A DNA stretch of 64,000 bases from Petrosia ficiformis (taxonomy: Eukaryota; Porifera; Demospongiae; Haplosclerida; Petrosiidae): contig OX345646.1 in NCBI GenBank assembly GCA_947044365.1, positions 2,379,327 through 2,443,326 of the forward strand. Direction: 5' to 3'. The notes below the pieces were generated by a model that was given only the letters and a program-made list of their open reading frames with translations, made no database searches and was not told the DNA's origin. This document shows, piece after piece, positions 1-10,504 of the stretch (position 1 is its first letter; every line of letters begins with the position of its first letter). A program made the translations under genes and the position numbers.

Positions 1-638
1 ACGGCATGTTGTAGTTCGACGTTGGTAGATATGACTGCTACTCCACTTGGTTTAATCTCTTCTTGGTCACTGGACGTAGATAAATTGTATATTTCTGTAG
101 CAGAAGTCTGCATACGCTTTCTAGCAGACCTTGCAGCATACAACTCCTTTGCTATTCGACGTGCTTCATCTAGGGAAACAGGGGCTTGTTGTAGTAGTCT
201 TTCTTGAATGAAATCAGCTCTCACGCCCGCAATGAAGCGATCCCTGACTAAGTTCATCCTCGTTCCCGCTTCCATTTCGGGATACGCACGGTTCACCAGA
301 TCGACAATAGCATCAACAAATTCATCGAATGATTCAGAAGGTTTTTGGCACCTTTGTCCAAACTGAAAGCAGAGTTCAGCTTCACCAGTAGTTGGGGCAA
401 AACGTTTTTTCAGTGCTCCCACTAGTTGTTTATAATCCCTAACTTGTTCTTCGGTTAAACCCAGCAAGTCAAAAGCCCGGAAAGCACTATCATCTAACAA
501 GGACAACAGAGCATCTGATATCTGCTCATCTGCAACCTTAACAGCTTTGGCATAAGACTCAAACCGCTTCACCCAGAGGGAGAAGTCACTTCCAACAGCA
601 TAAGGTTTTGGAGCTTTGACGTATGCTTGAACTGCCAT
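1..638 (-). CDS. gag: Ty3/gypsy-type Gag protein, partial
   Basis: The minus strand is open from an ATG at 638 to the window edge (212 codons, no stop), so the C-terminus lies outside. The protein begins M-A-V-Q-A-Y and has the helical capsid-like character of LTR-retrotransposon Gag, with the stretches F-S-L-W-V-K-R-F and S-L-L-D-D. It clearly resembles the Gag at 45059 (F-T-L-W-I-Q-R-F, S-L-L-D-D), so both belong to one lineage. Gag packages element RNA into virus-like particles. The ATG follows directly on a tRNA-Leu-like primer binding site and an LTR, the normal order for a 5' end. The element lies antisense to, and interrupts, locus A. No zinc knuckle or pol is visible in this part. Confidence 0.8.
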   Translation of the reverse strand, partial: MAVQAYVKAPKPYAVGSDFSLWVKRFESYAKAVKVADEQISDALLSLLDDSAFRAFDLLGLTEEQVRDYKQLVGALKKRFAPTTGEAELCFQFGQRCQKPSESFDEFVDAIVDLVNRAYPEMEAGTRMNLVRDRFIAGVRADFIQERLLQQAPVSLDEARRIAKELYAARSARKRMQTSATEIYNLSTSSDQEEIKPSGVAVISTNVELQHA

Positions 639-655
639 CCCACCTCTGCCACCAA
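638..655 (-). other. Primer binding site, tRNA-Leu-like
   Basis: Read on the minus strand, TGGTGGCAGAGGTGGGAT follows the LTR end after one T. It is the complement of a tRNA 3' end (CCA plus acceptor stem and T-arm) of tRNA-Leu type. It would prime minus-strand cDNA synthesis, and it sets the LTR boundary and the element's orientation. The tRNA identity is from family knowledge and was not searched. Confidence 0.65.
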
Positions 656-826
656 TGTAACAAGACTTGATTGAATTGGAGATATTAACTCTCTTTAATA
701 ATAATTTGCAAGGGTTTATATAGACAGACAGGATGAGACAATTAGACAGACAACATTATATAGGATTACAAAAAGAACAACTATAATCATGTAATACTTA
801 TAATACTAACAATGTCCATTGTTACA
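656..826 (-). repeat. 5' LTR of antisense gypsy element
   Basis: A 171-bp segment bounded by TGTAACA and TGTTACA, the canonical TG...CA ends. On the minus strand it carries a TATATAAA box (about 716-724) upstream of the Gag start. Its inner end abuts the primer binding site. Its outer end (826/827) abuts module I coding sequence of locus A, so the element inserted in that exon. The other LTR and the target duplication lie outside the window. Confidence 0.75.
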
Positions 827-1561
827 GTTACTAACACCTTCACTAGAGAAAATGTTCCATTATCTCAGGTTGAGAAATTAAAAATTTTGGGTTTATTGAA
901 AAGAAATATCCTTGAAAGTATTTTCGCACGTCATCACAAAAAGCTTCAGATGTCTTGTGATGTATTTATAGCTCTTCTTAATAAGTTAAACATTCTTGAG
1001 CCTTCACATGATCCCGAGTTAGGTGATTATTTTTTCCTTGTGCTTTGGTTCATGCACCAATTGCAGATCCTCCCTCTGAAGTCAATCTTGATCCTCTTTT
1101 AGTGTTGTTTAAGGGAGAGTTTGTTCCCCGAGGAGTTTTTAGTAGACTACTTGTATTCTTGTTGCGTGAGATGGAATGGAGAATTCAGCGTCGCAAAGAT
1201 TTGCCTCTTCTCTATTGTGATCAAGCATCTTTTGACGATGGTAAAGATTGCCTTATTACTCTGCGAGCCACAGCTAAATGTTTAGAAGTATTTGTAGAAA
1301 GTAAGCAAGCTAGCGACATAACGAACTCTCTGTATAATATTCGTCAAATTCTTGAAATAGGGGTCTTTAATGCATGCAAGAGTCTACTATACGATCAATC
1401 ATTTTGCACTCCAAAGTTTGGGTTTTACTGTAATCTTCCAGAATGTGCAAGACACATTGCTGAGATTGATCTTACGAATAAAGAGATTGAGTGTTCTCTT
1501 ACTAATAGGAGATATCCTGTAAACAAGAAGAGAGAGTATTGGTTTATTACTGATAAACCAG
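827..1561 (+). pseudogene. Locus A module I (COR-like part), truncated
   Basis: From 827 the + strand encodes the C-terminal half of the first GTPase/COR-like module, closely matching 57700-58431 and 28010-28740. Shared landmarks are N-V-P-L-S-Q-V-E-K and D-P-L-L-V-L-F-K-G. The N-terminal GTPase part is missing because the antisense retrotransposon abuts at 826. A T-run near 1030-1035 has six T where loci B and C have seven. This shifts the frame between two overlapping open stretches (812-1102 and 1045-1566). The exon ends C-C-A-G|gttagt at 1561 in phase 1, like its paralogs. With insertion plus frameshift it cannot make a full module, hence pseudogene. Confidence 0.8.
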
Positions 1562-1786
1562 GTTAGTTAATAGTAATAATTATGATAGTTATAGATGTGT
1601 GTATTAACACGATTACATATAAAGAGATTATCTCCTGAAATTTATGAAGATAAGATTTTAATTATATATATATCAATTGTGCTGTTCAATCAATCACTGA
1701 TGACCGAATGAATAATCTTAGTTTAATACTACAATTTTATTCGATTTCTAGTGTGCTCTACATGATATGATTTATTCATTATTCAG
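1562..1786 (+). other. Intron between module I and caspase-like exon (locus A)
   Basis: Begins gttagt and ends with a pyrimidine-rich tract and attcag. AT-rich, and homologous at its 3' end to the same intron in loci B and C. No other feature seen. Confidence 0.6.
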
Positions 1787-2539
1787 GTTTTCCCAAAATC
1801 AGTGAAAATGCTGTCAAGAAAGCAAAACAGAAAATATGCAGTCGATGTAATGAAATGCCAAATGCTCAAGGAATTATCTTTGTTATTGGTATGTTTGACT
1901 TAGTCGAGACTGATGATATCGTTGAACGCATGTCTTCCATCTTTCATGATAATTAGAATTTTTCAGTTTATCGTGAAAAGATTGTTACTAGTACAGACTT
2001 AGCTTGTCTGGTTAAAGCTGTTTCTGAATATAATGAATACCCCAAGAGTTATTGTTTTGTAGCTTTTTATTATGCTGGATATGGAGGTGTTGATAGCTTT
2101 GGGTATGAGTATTTACTACCAATGCAATTAACAGGTGGTAATGATGCAGATGATGTATTATATATTGAGAATAATATTATTTCACCATTTCGATTCAGCA
2201 GTCTTCAAAATTGCAAATTTCTCTTCTTTTTCGATTGCTGTTTGATTACTGACTCTAACAAGGATGATCAATTGACAACGGTGACAAAGAAATTCGATCT
2301 CAAAGCCCCATCAGCAGGTCTTGTTGCCTATGCCACATCAATTAGTTACAACTTTAGTAGCGACAAGATTAATGTGGGACTATGGACACAATATCTTTCC
2401 AAATGTATAACACGAGCACACTCCCTCTCAACAATCCTTGGTGGTGCAAGAGAAGACTTTGTGAAGCATGTTGGAGAAGATGAATACATGTTTCCAAAAC
2501 CTCGCTACGGAACAGACATAGGAGAAGTCTATCTGACAG
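1787..2539 (+). pseudogene. Locus A caspase-like exon with nonsense codon
   Basis: The acceptor is ttattcattattcag|GTTTTCCC and the donor ctgacag|gtatag; both ends are phase 1. The translation aligns along its whole length with the caspase-like exons of loci B (29234-29983) and C (59322-60071). Landmarks are F-Y-Y-A-G-Y-G-G, where caspase-fold peptidases have His-Gly after A-G, and F-F-F-D-C-C, the Cys strand. A TAG at 1954-1956 replaces the TTG found in both paralogs, so translation through this exon would stop early. The open reading beyond 2539 is intron, not protein. Damage here and in the preceding exon suggests the 5' half of locus A is dead. Confidence 0.8.
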
Positions 2540-3020
2540 GTATAGAAGGTTGTTTTCAGATATCATCTGGGGTATTGTCCATTGTATTTCTATATAAAAA
2601 GCAATTGCCTGAGTATCATAGGGGGGTAACTAAAAATCAAAAACGGACTTACTCTTTTATCCAAAGTTACTGTCCAGCTGTAATTTCAGCAAGTTTTGTT
2701 CCTTTACATTGTTCAGCCACTTTTTTATCTCACCTCAGTAGTGGAATAATTAAAAACATAAACAAAATTTTGGACTAAGCAGAAAGTCACAAAAATTATT
2801 TTTATTGTTGTTCTTAAGTGACCTTAATATGCACATGTATGCTATTCAGCATGCAGGATTTATGAAGTGCATATTTTCATCTGCCTTTTTAATATGACAA
2901 TTATATACATGAAGTATCTTCTCTAAATGTATTGAGAACAAGTGGTATGATTTGTCATTAATAATTAGTAATTATTATTTATGTCTGTGTATGAAATCTC
3001 CTTTTTAAATTTTATTGCAG
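2540..3020 (+). other. Intron between caspase-like exon and module II (locus A)
   Basis: Begins gtatag and ends ttttattgcag. It is alignable with 29984-30553 and 60072-60530. The 3' end differs by one base between loci and carries an in-frame stop in locus C, so it is intron rather than coding. Confidence 0.65.
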
Positions 3021-5189
3021 AGATTGGAGGCAAATATATTCAGGCTTTTAAAGATGCAGTGATGAACCAAGGTTTCCTTCCAATTTATATGGTTCAGTGC
3101 ATGCTTTTTGGTCCTCCTGGTGTTGGTAAAACATGTCTCTTGAATCGACTTTGTGACAAACCAGCCCCAGGAATACGAGCTACACATGATGCACCAGGCA
3201 GTGGATCAGTAAGCACCATTGTTTTGGATGACATGAAGGTGATGCAAACCCGTCTTACCACAGTTGACTATTGGAATGAGATTGGTAATATTGAAGAACA
3301 ATTGGCAGTTTTTATTAAAAGTGTGGATCCTCTTTCTTCAGAGTCACAATCACTACCTAAGGATTCATTACAACAAAATAATTCTACTCCAAAAGTTAAG
3401 GTTAGTGAGTCTACAGATTCTGGTGTAACAGACTTAGTTCCACATGACAAGCCTCAAAGGTCTGATGAGAATCTTATTCATGACTCTGAATCCCTACCGC
3501 CCTCTGGGAAAAATGATTCCCCCAAACCTAACGTTGGTAATGATCCCGCTCTGAATAAGCCTTCGGCAATAAGTCCAGATTCTGATGCATCTGCAACAGA
3601 TAATGCACTCAATAAATTGTTAGAATCTATCGAACACAAAAATATGAGTAAAGTTGAGGAGCTTGTTAAGGATAACATAATCATTTTCTATACTGATGCT
3701 GGAGGTCAGCCAGAGTTTCAAGAGGTACTACCGGCTCTAGTTGCTGGTCCAACAATTTTTGTTTTTGTTTTTAGTTTGCTGCGTGGTCTAAATAGTAAAT
3801 ACCGTGTCACTTACCATTCACCTGAAAGTGAAAGTTGTGATTACGAAAGCTCTTTCACTGTCATGGAAGTTTTTATGCAGAGCCTTTCCAGCATTACCAG
3901 TTATCACAAAGTATTATCACGTGATGTTGCACTTTATGATTTCAAAAGCATTGTCCCTCCTCTCTCTGTCTTAGTAGTAGCAACACACAGAGATTTAGTA
4001 AGTGAGACAGAGATGAGGAAGATTGACACAGAGCTGAGAAAAGCTGTGGAACATACGTCACTTTATGAAAGTGGTGTCATTGAATATTACTCTGACACCC
4101 AGCTTATTATACCAGTGGATAACTACAATGATAACAACGATAGTGCTTCCGTTAATGAAGTGGTGAAGAGGATAATTAGAAAGAAAAAAGGTGCATACGA
4201 AATTAAGTTTCCTGTAAATTGGTTAGCTTTTAATTTATCTTTGAGGAATGTTAAAGGAAAGTCAACTCTGACCTTAGAAGAATGCGCTAAAATTGCAGAG
4301 AAATGTAATGTCTCTCAAAATGACCTAGAGGCTTGCTTATGGTTTCTTCATCACCGTACAGGTACTATACGTTACTATGGTAATTCTGAGAAGCTTAGAA
4401 ACATTGTTATTATACAACCAAGTGTGATCTTCGAAGTAATCACAGAGTTTATTACTTCTACTTTCACTGTTACGAAAGTCGACAAAATTGATCAAAGTAA
4501 GTTTAAACAGCTTGGTTTATTTCGAACAAAAACAGTTAAAGAGGTCTTTGAAAACTACCACAGTAAGCTAGGAATAACGTACAATGTATTCTTAGATCTT
4601 CTCGAGCATCTCAAAATTCTTGGGCCTTCTCATGATCCTAGGTTTGGTGATTACTTTCTTCCTTGCGCTTTGGTTCATGCAGAAGAACCTACACCCTTTA
4701 GTCATAGTGAACCTCTTTTACTGGGGTTTGAATGTGGATTTATGCTTACTGGCGTTTTCAGTGGACTCCTAGCTTTTTTGTTGTGGGAAAAGGAATGGAG
4801 TATTGAGCATGAAAACCAATTGCCTCTTCTTTATCGTAACAAAGCTTCCTTTAAATATGACACAAATGGCCACATTGTAACCATTAGAGCAACACCTAAG
4901 CATTTGGAAGTTTATATAGCAAGAGAGAATGAAAATTGTCAAACAGAGGTTTACTATGATGTTTCTAAAATCCTTCAGGAGGGGATCACAAAAGTGTATA
5001 AGACACTACAGTATGATGAGTTATCATCCACTCATATATTTCAATTCTACTGTAGTCTTCCAGAATGTGAAGATGAAGTCCTTCATACTACTAAGGTTGA
5101 CTGTGAAGATTTTACAGTTTGCTGTGAAATTTTAGATAAAGACTATCCTATCAGTGAAGAGAGAAAATGTTGGTTTGTTCATCAACCAG
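3021..5189 (+). CDS. Locus A module II: Roc-COR-like GTPase exon
   Basis: A 2169-base exon in phase 1-1 with no stop, about 723 residues. It has a Walker A/G1 G-P-P-G-V-G-K-T, then a roughly 150-residue Ser/Pro/Asp-rich insert. A switch-II/G3 D-A-G-G-Q-P-E-F and a G4-like T-H-R-D (as in Roc domains) follow. The C-terminal half resembles a COR domain (P-V-N-W-L-A-F, then L-W-F-L-H-H-R, then D-Y-F-L-P-C-A-L-V). Roc-COR proteins are GTP-regulated dimeric scaffolds. The exon starts at an intron acceptor, so the ATG at 2981 is not the start. It joins in frame to all ten downstream exons, giving 1364 codons to the stop at 12910. With the upstream exons broken, expression would need another promoter. 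Family assignment is by motif, not by search. Confidence 0.8.
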
Positions 5190-5461
5190 GTTAGTTTCAC
5201 AGTAAATTGCTGTTTTATAGTAAAGGTGATAATACACATTTACAGGGAAAGCCCAGTATTGTTTTTAATTTGTCCTGAAACAGGAGCCATCCCTATGATT
5301 AATTAATGGTATTTATTTATGTCATAACCATGTTGTATAAATGAGTAGAACTTTAATTAAGCATATATTATATGTAATATTATATGTATAATGAATCTGA
5401 TTCTCTTAGATACCTTTGATCATGTATAAACTGTTCTGGTAATATAATTTCTATTCTCTAG

Positions 5462-5571
5462 GTTCAGGGACCAAACAAGAATCTGAAGGAATCAGTACCA
5501 ATCTAGCTTTACTTGGTGACAGTCCACTGAGTTCACTTGGAAAGAGTCGACAAGCTGCTAGTGAACCAAAG
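5462..5571 (+). CDS. Locus A linker exon
   Basis: A 110-base exon between tctctag| and aag|gtatac. It encodes a polar Ser/Lys/Gln-rich linker ending S-S-L-G-K-S-R-Q-A-A-S-E-P-K. The paralogous exons are 33003-33112 and 62935-63068. It enters in phase 1 and leaves in phase 0. No domain is recognised; it probably spaces module II from the adaptor region. Confidence 0.65.
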
Positions 5572-6003
5572 GTATACATAATTACACATACATTGTGTTT
5601 TTCAACAAGGGACCATTATTTATTTTAGCTGTTGATAGTTATTATATACAAGAGAACTGTATCCCCTGTAATCTTTTTGCTGACAAATATGATTACCATA
5701 CCCTTCTGCCTATGCTTTGTGGTGAGGGTAATAATTAACATACCAGACCATTACTTGTATTTCATGTTTGATTATAATTATTATAATGTCCCAACTTATG
5801 GCTTATCTATTTGGTATGTACTGTATGTGTGTACAACTGTATGCATGGCTTTTCCCTAATTTGAATAACCTCTTGTGATTGATCTACTAAATTATATGTA
5901 TATATAATGTTATATATTATTAATTAGTTATTTATAATAATTATTGTGCATAATTTATACATGAAGTTACATGTATTTTTATGCATGTATAACACATATG
6001 CAG

Positions 6004-6046
6004 ACACAACTACCAAACATTTGTATGGACACAGCCATTTCATCAA
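6004..6046 (+). CDS. Locus A micro-exon
   Basis: A 43-base exon (atatgcag| to A|gtaagt) encoding about 14 residues ending I-S-S-S-like. It matches the 40-base exon at 34195-34234 in locus B. It enters in phase 0 and leaves in phase 1, restoring the phase-1 junction that lets different C-terminal exons be attached. Confidence 0.6.
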
Positions 6047-7229
6047 GTAAGTTTTCTTCAGTTACATGTATGCTACTAATGTTAAATCAATATACTGAGA
6101 ATAGTGAAAATGATTGAATACACAAGTAACTATTTCTTTATTTATAGTATAGTGGAACTATGGATGGGTGTGCAAAAATCATGTGACATCCTATAGATGA
6201 AAATATAAATACAATAGTGTTGTTACTAAAGATACAATTACAAATACATGGTAATGATTGTACTAATGAATAAGTACTTATCACCTGACCTCCACATTTA
6301 TAAATACCAAGGTTATGGGATACCAATTAATTGCCTAAAATTTCTTTGCCATTTACATTTAATTTAGCACTTGGGTGCAAACATCTCAATTAGTTTACAT
6401 AATGCACTCACTACACTTTTGCATTTAGTATTAATTGGCCCACCATTGTGCCACACTAAACGTATGTATTGTGAAGGATGTTTTAAGTATTGCTTATTGT
6501 CAATGGGACAGGAAGTAGTATATGAGCAACAGCTCACCATTTTGTTGTAGTGTTTGCGTCTCCAAGGAGAGTGCTTTCATATTATCCCAGTTGTTATTAG
6601 TCATGTGACATTGACCCAATCATGTTTTCATATGCTAGTCATCTGATCACAGTGTAATGCGATAAGTGTAAATATTTTGGTTTAAAAATTATTTTACCTG
6701 TGATAAGGTTGCAATGGTACCTCCTAACCTAAGTACTATTTACATTTTAATGTGGTACTTGGGTAATGTCTCATTTATAATGCACTCACTACACCTTTGC
6801 ATTTTAGCCCTTGTGCCACACTAAAACTTTATGTATTGTTTTAAATATTACTATTTGGGCAACAGTTCACCATTTTGTTGCAGTATTTGCGTCTCCAAGT
6901 AGAGTGCTTTCATATTATCCCATTGGTATTATATAGTCACATTATAATCTTTGCCTAATTTTATTGGGATTTAGACTCCTGGTATAATAATTGTTGTAAA
7001 TAGTAGGATTAATTGTAAATCATACTTATAAATTATATAATCGTAATTGTAATTTAGTTGATAGTTGTGTCAACAGTGCTGTCATACATGTATACTAATT
7101 ATTAGAGAATTATTCCCTTTGATGTGGTAACATTAAATTAGGTATTTATATCTATGTAAACACCTTGTTGCTAAGTTCCTGAAATAGAACATAGTAACCT
7201 GTTAATAATTGAGATTGTGATTCCAAAAT
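6047..7229. repeat. Intron with a duplicated ~200-bp repeat
   Basis: Part of the locus A intron 6047-8535. The segments about 6346-6600 and 6735-6930 are diverged direct copies. They share aatgcactcactacac, the gtgccacactaaa stretch and a tttgcgtctccaag block. No coding potential or element ends recognised. Confidence 0.5.
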
Positions 7230-8005
7230 TTATTATTGGTGGACTACGTTATGAGGCACAATAAGAAAGTTGATTAAAACTACCAGCTCAGTTCTTTGAA
7301 CAGTTCTCAGTCTATGTATATTGTAATTTGCCTTCAGGAGAAATGTTATGCTGAATTTGTGACAGTTTAAGACATCGATGTTCTGAACCATATCTAAGAG
7401 CAAAGTTTTTGCCATTTTGAAAAACACAGGATTAAGTAGAGTTTCAGCTGTTAAAGATGAAAGTACTCCCGAAGACCAAAGATTGGTTCAGAAACAGATG
7501 ATTTGCTTCCAACTCAATCCTCCCATAGCTCCCTATGACAGGTTTTTACGAGCACAATGAAGTCTGCGTTTTCTTGATTGAGTATGTTGAAAGAGTCTTG
7601 CTTCTTCTCTTTCATGTATCTATTTTAACCACATAATAGTAGGTACACAGTCTTTAGTGGATACTGTTGGCTATGTTTCTTTTGAGTACCAAGAACATAT
7701 TTTTTAAGCAATAAGAATACTCGCTTGAACCATTACTAAGGAGGATACCTTCAGGGCAGGGCTGCTCATGGTGGTGGGAGTTGTATTCGGCTACACTGAT
7801 TAAAATTTCTAACAGCCCACCAAGTGTAATCTTTTGCATTCTTGGGAACAAATCCCTGCTGGTAACTTCGCAAGGATTTCACGGTACTAACAAACCTTGT
7901 GCCATCAACATTCTTTGATTCACTGGACTTTTTCATTTTTAGAAACAGTCTTTCATCATAGCAGCAGTGTAAAGCACTAGAATGACTAGAAAGTTTTGAT
8001 GTCAA
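7230..8005 (-). pseudogene. Crypton/DUF3504-type tyrosine recombinase relic
   Basis: On the minus strand, across several frames, a protein relic is readable in order. It gives F-V-P-K-N-A-K-D with W-A-V-R-N-F (near 7850), then C-P-E-G-I-L-L-S, then Y-P-L-K-T-V-Y-L-L-L-C-G (near 7640), and finally a cluster like L-R-Y-G-S-E-H-R-C-L-K-L-S-Q (about 7340-7410). These landmarks fit the DUF3504 region of KIAA1958/QRICH1/ZMYM-like proteins, which derive from Crypton tyrosine-recombinase transposons. Frameshifts and stops break it throughout, so it is not functional. It lies antisense in a locus A intron. The family call rests on recognised motifs only. Confidence 0.6.
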
Positions 8006-8535
8006 GACTTCTATGGCGATTTAACCACTATATTGAGAGGGAGATATCCCATATGTATAATTATAATGATACATGTGTATATGTACCATGGATATAATTA
8101 TAATTATGTGTATAATAATAAATATGGGTTATACACTGAGGTCAAGGTAGTTACATGTATGTAAACAGAGGGCCACAGACACAAAGTGTACAATCAGCTT
8201 ATACCATGACCAACCAGATGCCTTAGTTTATTGCTGCTATATACATAGTATGCATCGTACGTTTTCCTTGTAATAAATAATTGTTTCTTAATGTGGATTC
8301 TAAATGAATCCTGAATGGCTAATTCAACTGCCATAAATCATCACCATTAAGTTGCAAAAGCCACACCTTGATAGAAGAGCCACAATGCAATATGCAATCG
8401 GCAGCCCCGCCTCACAATCACAAGCACATAATTAAAATTTAAAAAAATCCAAAACGAAAGAGCATGTAGCGATATTAAAACTGAAAAATCAACAACAAAT
8501 ATTATTATTATTATTATTATTATATTTATTTGTAG
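8006..8535. other. Intron sequence, no gene seen
   Basis: AT-rich 3' part of the intron before the coiled-coil exon. It includes an ATT microsatellite at about 8501-8522 directly before the acceptor atttgtag. Nothing else supported. Confidence 0.5.
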
Positions 8536-8676
8536 AGTTACAGTCACTTCAGGAGAAGTATTCTCAAGAATTGGACAAATTAAAAAATGAACTAATCCTG
8601 GAAAAAGGGAAAGTCGAAGAGTTAGAGTTAGAATTAGAAAACCAGAAGCTCTTTTTAAAAAAACATCCTAACAATG
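8536..8676 (+). CDS. Locus A coiled-coil exon
   Basis: A 141-base exon (tttgtag|AG to G|gtgaga), phase 1-1, 47 residues. It is dominated by Leu/Glu/Lys in heptad-like spacing, for example L-Q-E-K-Y-S-Q-E-L-D-K-L-K and V-E-E-L-E-L-E-L-E. It would form a coiled coil, suggesting oligomerisation between the GTPase modules and the ZU5 region. No equivalent exon is found in locus B between 34235 and 38021. Confidence 0.65.
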
Positions 8677-8902
8677 GTGAGATGAAGTTGATGACAGTAT
8701 GTAATAAAGAATGCATACTATAGATACTTTCATAATAAGCTGCCAATGTTTGTAGTTTTCCACACATTTTGTGAACTGAATCACAAAATAATTACTATAC
8801 CATTCTGCTTATATGACTAAATGGCATGGTTGATACATGCTTTTAGTAATAATCAATTAAGTAATTATTGTATAGTCGTAAATGTGTTGGATTGTTACAC
8901 AG

Positions 8903-9559
8903 ATTATCTTGATGATGTGCATGTTGCTGGGGAGAGACATTTCCTTATCAAGGGAGAAACAGCTCATTCATTCTACTGGGACGAGTGTGGTTTGAGGATA
9001 CATGTTGAACAAGGAACAATTTCATCTTCCTCTACTTGTCAGGTGGCTATCAAAGCACTTGTTGGTGGTGAATTCCATCTTCCATCAAACACAGAGCTTG
9101 TTAGTGCTGTGTATAGTATCTCAGTTTCTGAAACACTTTTAAAACCAATCAGATTTAGTGTTCAACATTGCGTTGTATTGAAATACAAACAACAGGCTGA
9201 GTATCTGAGCTTTGCTAAATCACCTCTCACACCACCACATAAGTTTGAGATGATTCAAGGAGGTCAATTTCGTCCAAACGATCGATATGGATTCATTATA
9301 TGTGGGAGTTTCAGCTTACTGGGTATTCTGAAAAGAATAAAGAGATGGTTTCTTCGTCAAGAGACTTCATCTATGAGTGTGGAATGTACAGAACATGTAG
9401 CATCACAAAGTAATAGAGAAGGTAGCGATATAACAGAACTAGAATCTACATCAACTACTGATCAATCTACAACATCTATTACAACGTTTGATGAGTGTTC
9501 ACTGCATGTCAATCATGTATCAAGTACCGAGTCATTTGTACAGCAGCAGACCCAAACTG
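8903..9559 (+). CDS. Locus A ZU5-domain exon
   Basis: A 657-base exon beginning after gttacacag and ending at a GC donor (ACTG|gcaagt), phase 1-1, 219 residues. The first ~130 residues resemble a ZU5 domain: W-D-E-C-G-L-R-I-H-V then Q-V-A-I-K-A-L, an L-V-S-A-V-Y strand, and I-R-F-S-V-Q-H-C-V-V-L, like the ZU5 signature in UNC5, ankyrins and PIDD1. The tail is Ser/Thr-rich after a basic stretch (I-K-R-W-F-L-R). ZU5 domains often sit before UPA and death domains in signalling scaffolds. The upstream ATG at 8821 is intronic; the frame joins the coiled-coil exon cleanly. Confidence 0.7.
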
Positions 9560-9627
9560 GCAAGTTCTATGAGTATATAATTATAAGTACATACATTCAT
9601 ATTATGTATATATATTTTTTCATTTAG

Positions 9628-9747
9628 ATGTTCCTGATACTAGTACTGCCAGTACTCTTTCGCTGTCACATGATATGAATGAAGATACCTCAACTCTTCA
9701 GTATAGTGAATCTTCTCACCATACACAAAATCTGATGGATAATCCAG
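9628..9747 (+). CDS. Locus A Ser/Thr-rich linker exon
   Basis: A 120-base exon (catttag| to CCAG|gtaatg), phase 1-1, 40 residues rich in Ser, Thr, His and Asp. No domain is recognised. It extends the disordered tail of the ZU5 exon. Confidence 0.55.
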
Positions 9748-9799
9748 GTAATGATCTTCTTTTATGTAAATTTACTAATATCATGATTATCATTTTTAG

Positions 9800-9909
9800 A
9801 CCATGTTCCTGATAATCAATATTTTGGGCAGATATTTTATGTAAAGACAACACCTAACGTCTGGTTGATGAAATTTTTAATTGGTAAAGACCTAGAAACA
9901 TTAAAAGAG
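9800..9909 (+). CDS. Locus A exon, possible UPA-like region part 1
   Basis: A 110-base exon (tttttag| to GAG|gtgaat), phase 1 to 0. It encodes strand-like sequence (Y-F-G-Q-I-F-Y-V-K, V-W-L-M-K-F-L-I-G-K). With the next two exons it makes a compact ~145-residue region between ZU5 and the death-fold exon. That is the place a UPA domain occupies in UNC5 and PIDD1. The assignment is positional and weak. Confidence 0.5.
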
Positions 9910-10028
9910 GTGAATTAATAACAAAATTATTAACATATTCATGTATTACTCTATTTATTCAAACATTTTACTGTGGGTGGGGATTAGTACATATACATAT
10001 AAAATATTTTTATTTATAATTTTTTTAG

Positions 10029-10175
10029 CACATGGCAAGTGAACATCCTGCTGAAAAGGATATATGTGTTCTATTTGTTTTTCATTCTGATGGCTGTATT
10101 GAGCTTAACTTAAGCAAACAGCAGGAAAGTCCCAATAAAGGGTGGGAGGTTTTTCCTCTCCAAAAACCATGCAAG
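10029..10175 (+). CDS. Locus A exon, possible UPA-like region part 2
   Basis: A 147-base exon (ttttttag| to AAG|gtacat), phase 0-0, 49 residues. It contains I-C-V-L-F-V-F-H and G-W-E-V-F-P-L, typical of beta strands. The ATG at 10032 is internal. No family match is claimed beyond the positional argument. Confidence 0.5.
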
Positions 10176-10504
10176 GTACATTTTTGTTTGTTAGAATTCT
10201 ATAAGTGCTATAAAAATGGAATACTAGAAGATTTAAAATCTACACGTTCAGTATATGGAAATCTCTGTGATTGTTTTGTGTGGTGACCATAAGTCAGTTA
10301 CTGACTTTCTCTATTACAGTTATTTGTTTTCTATTCTTTTTGCTTTTTAAATGTTTATGCTTTAATGTGCGTTCTTTTATGTGACACACCCATTAAATGA
10401 TCATGAGAAAGCCTAACCGGAGCGATTCAACTTCCTTTTAAGTACGTATATATTAGTGAGAGGCAATATGAGTAAAGTCGAAAACATATGATATCAATAT
10501 TTTT

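Noticed and set aside
2981..3020. Methionine start for the module II open frame (also 30514)
   Set aside because: The stretch before IGGKYIQ is the end of an intron (pyrimidine tract plus ttgcag). In locus C the same stretch has one base fewer and an in-frame stop, and the phase-1 donor of the caspase-like exon fits the acceptor.
5632..5859. 75-codon + strand frame in the intron after the linker exon
   Set aside because: Hydrophobic AT-rich composition without splice support; no counterpart in loci B or C.
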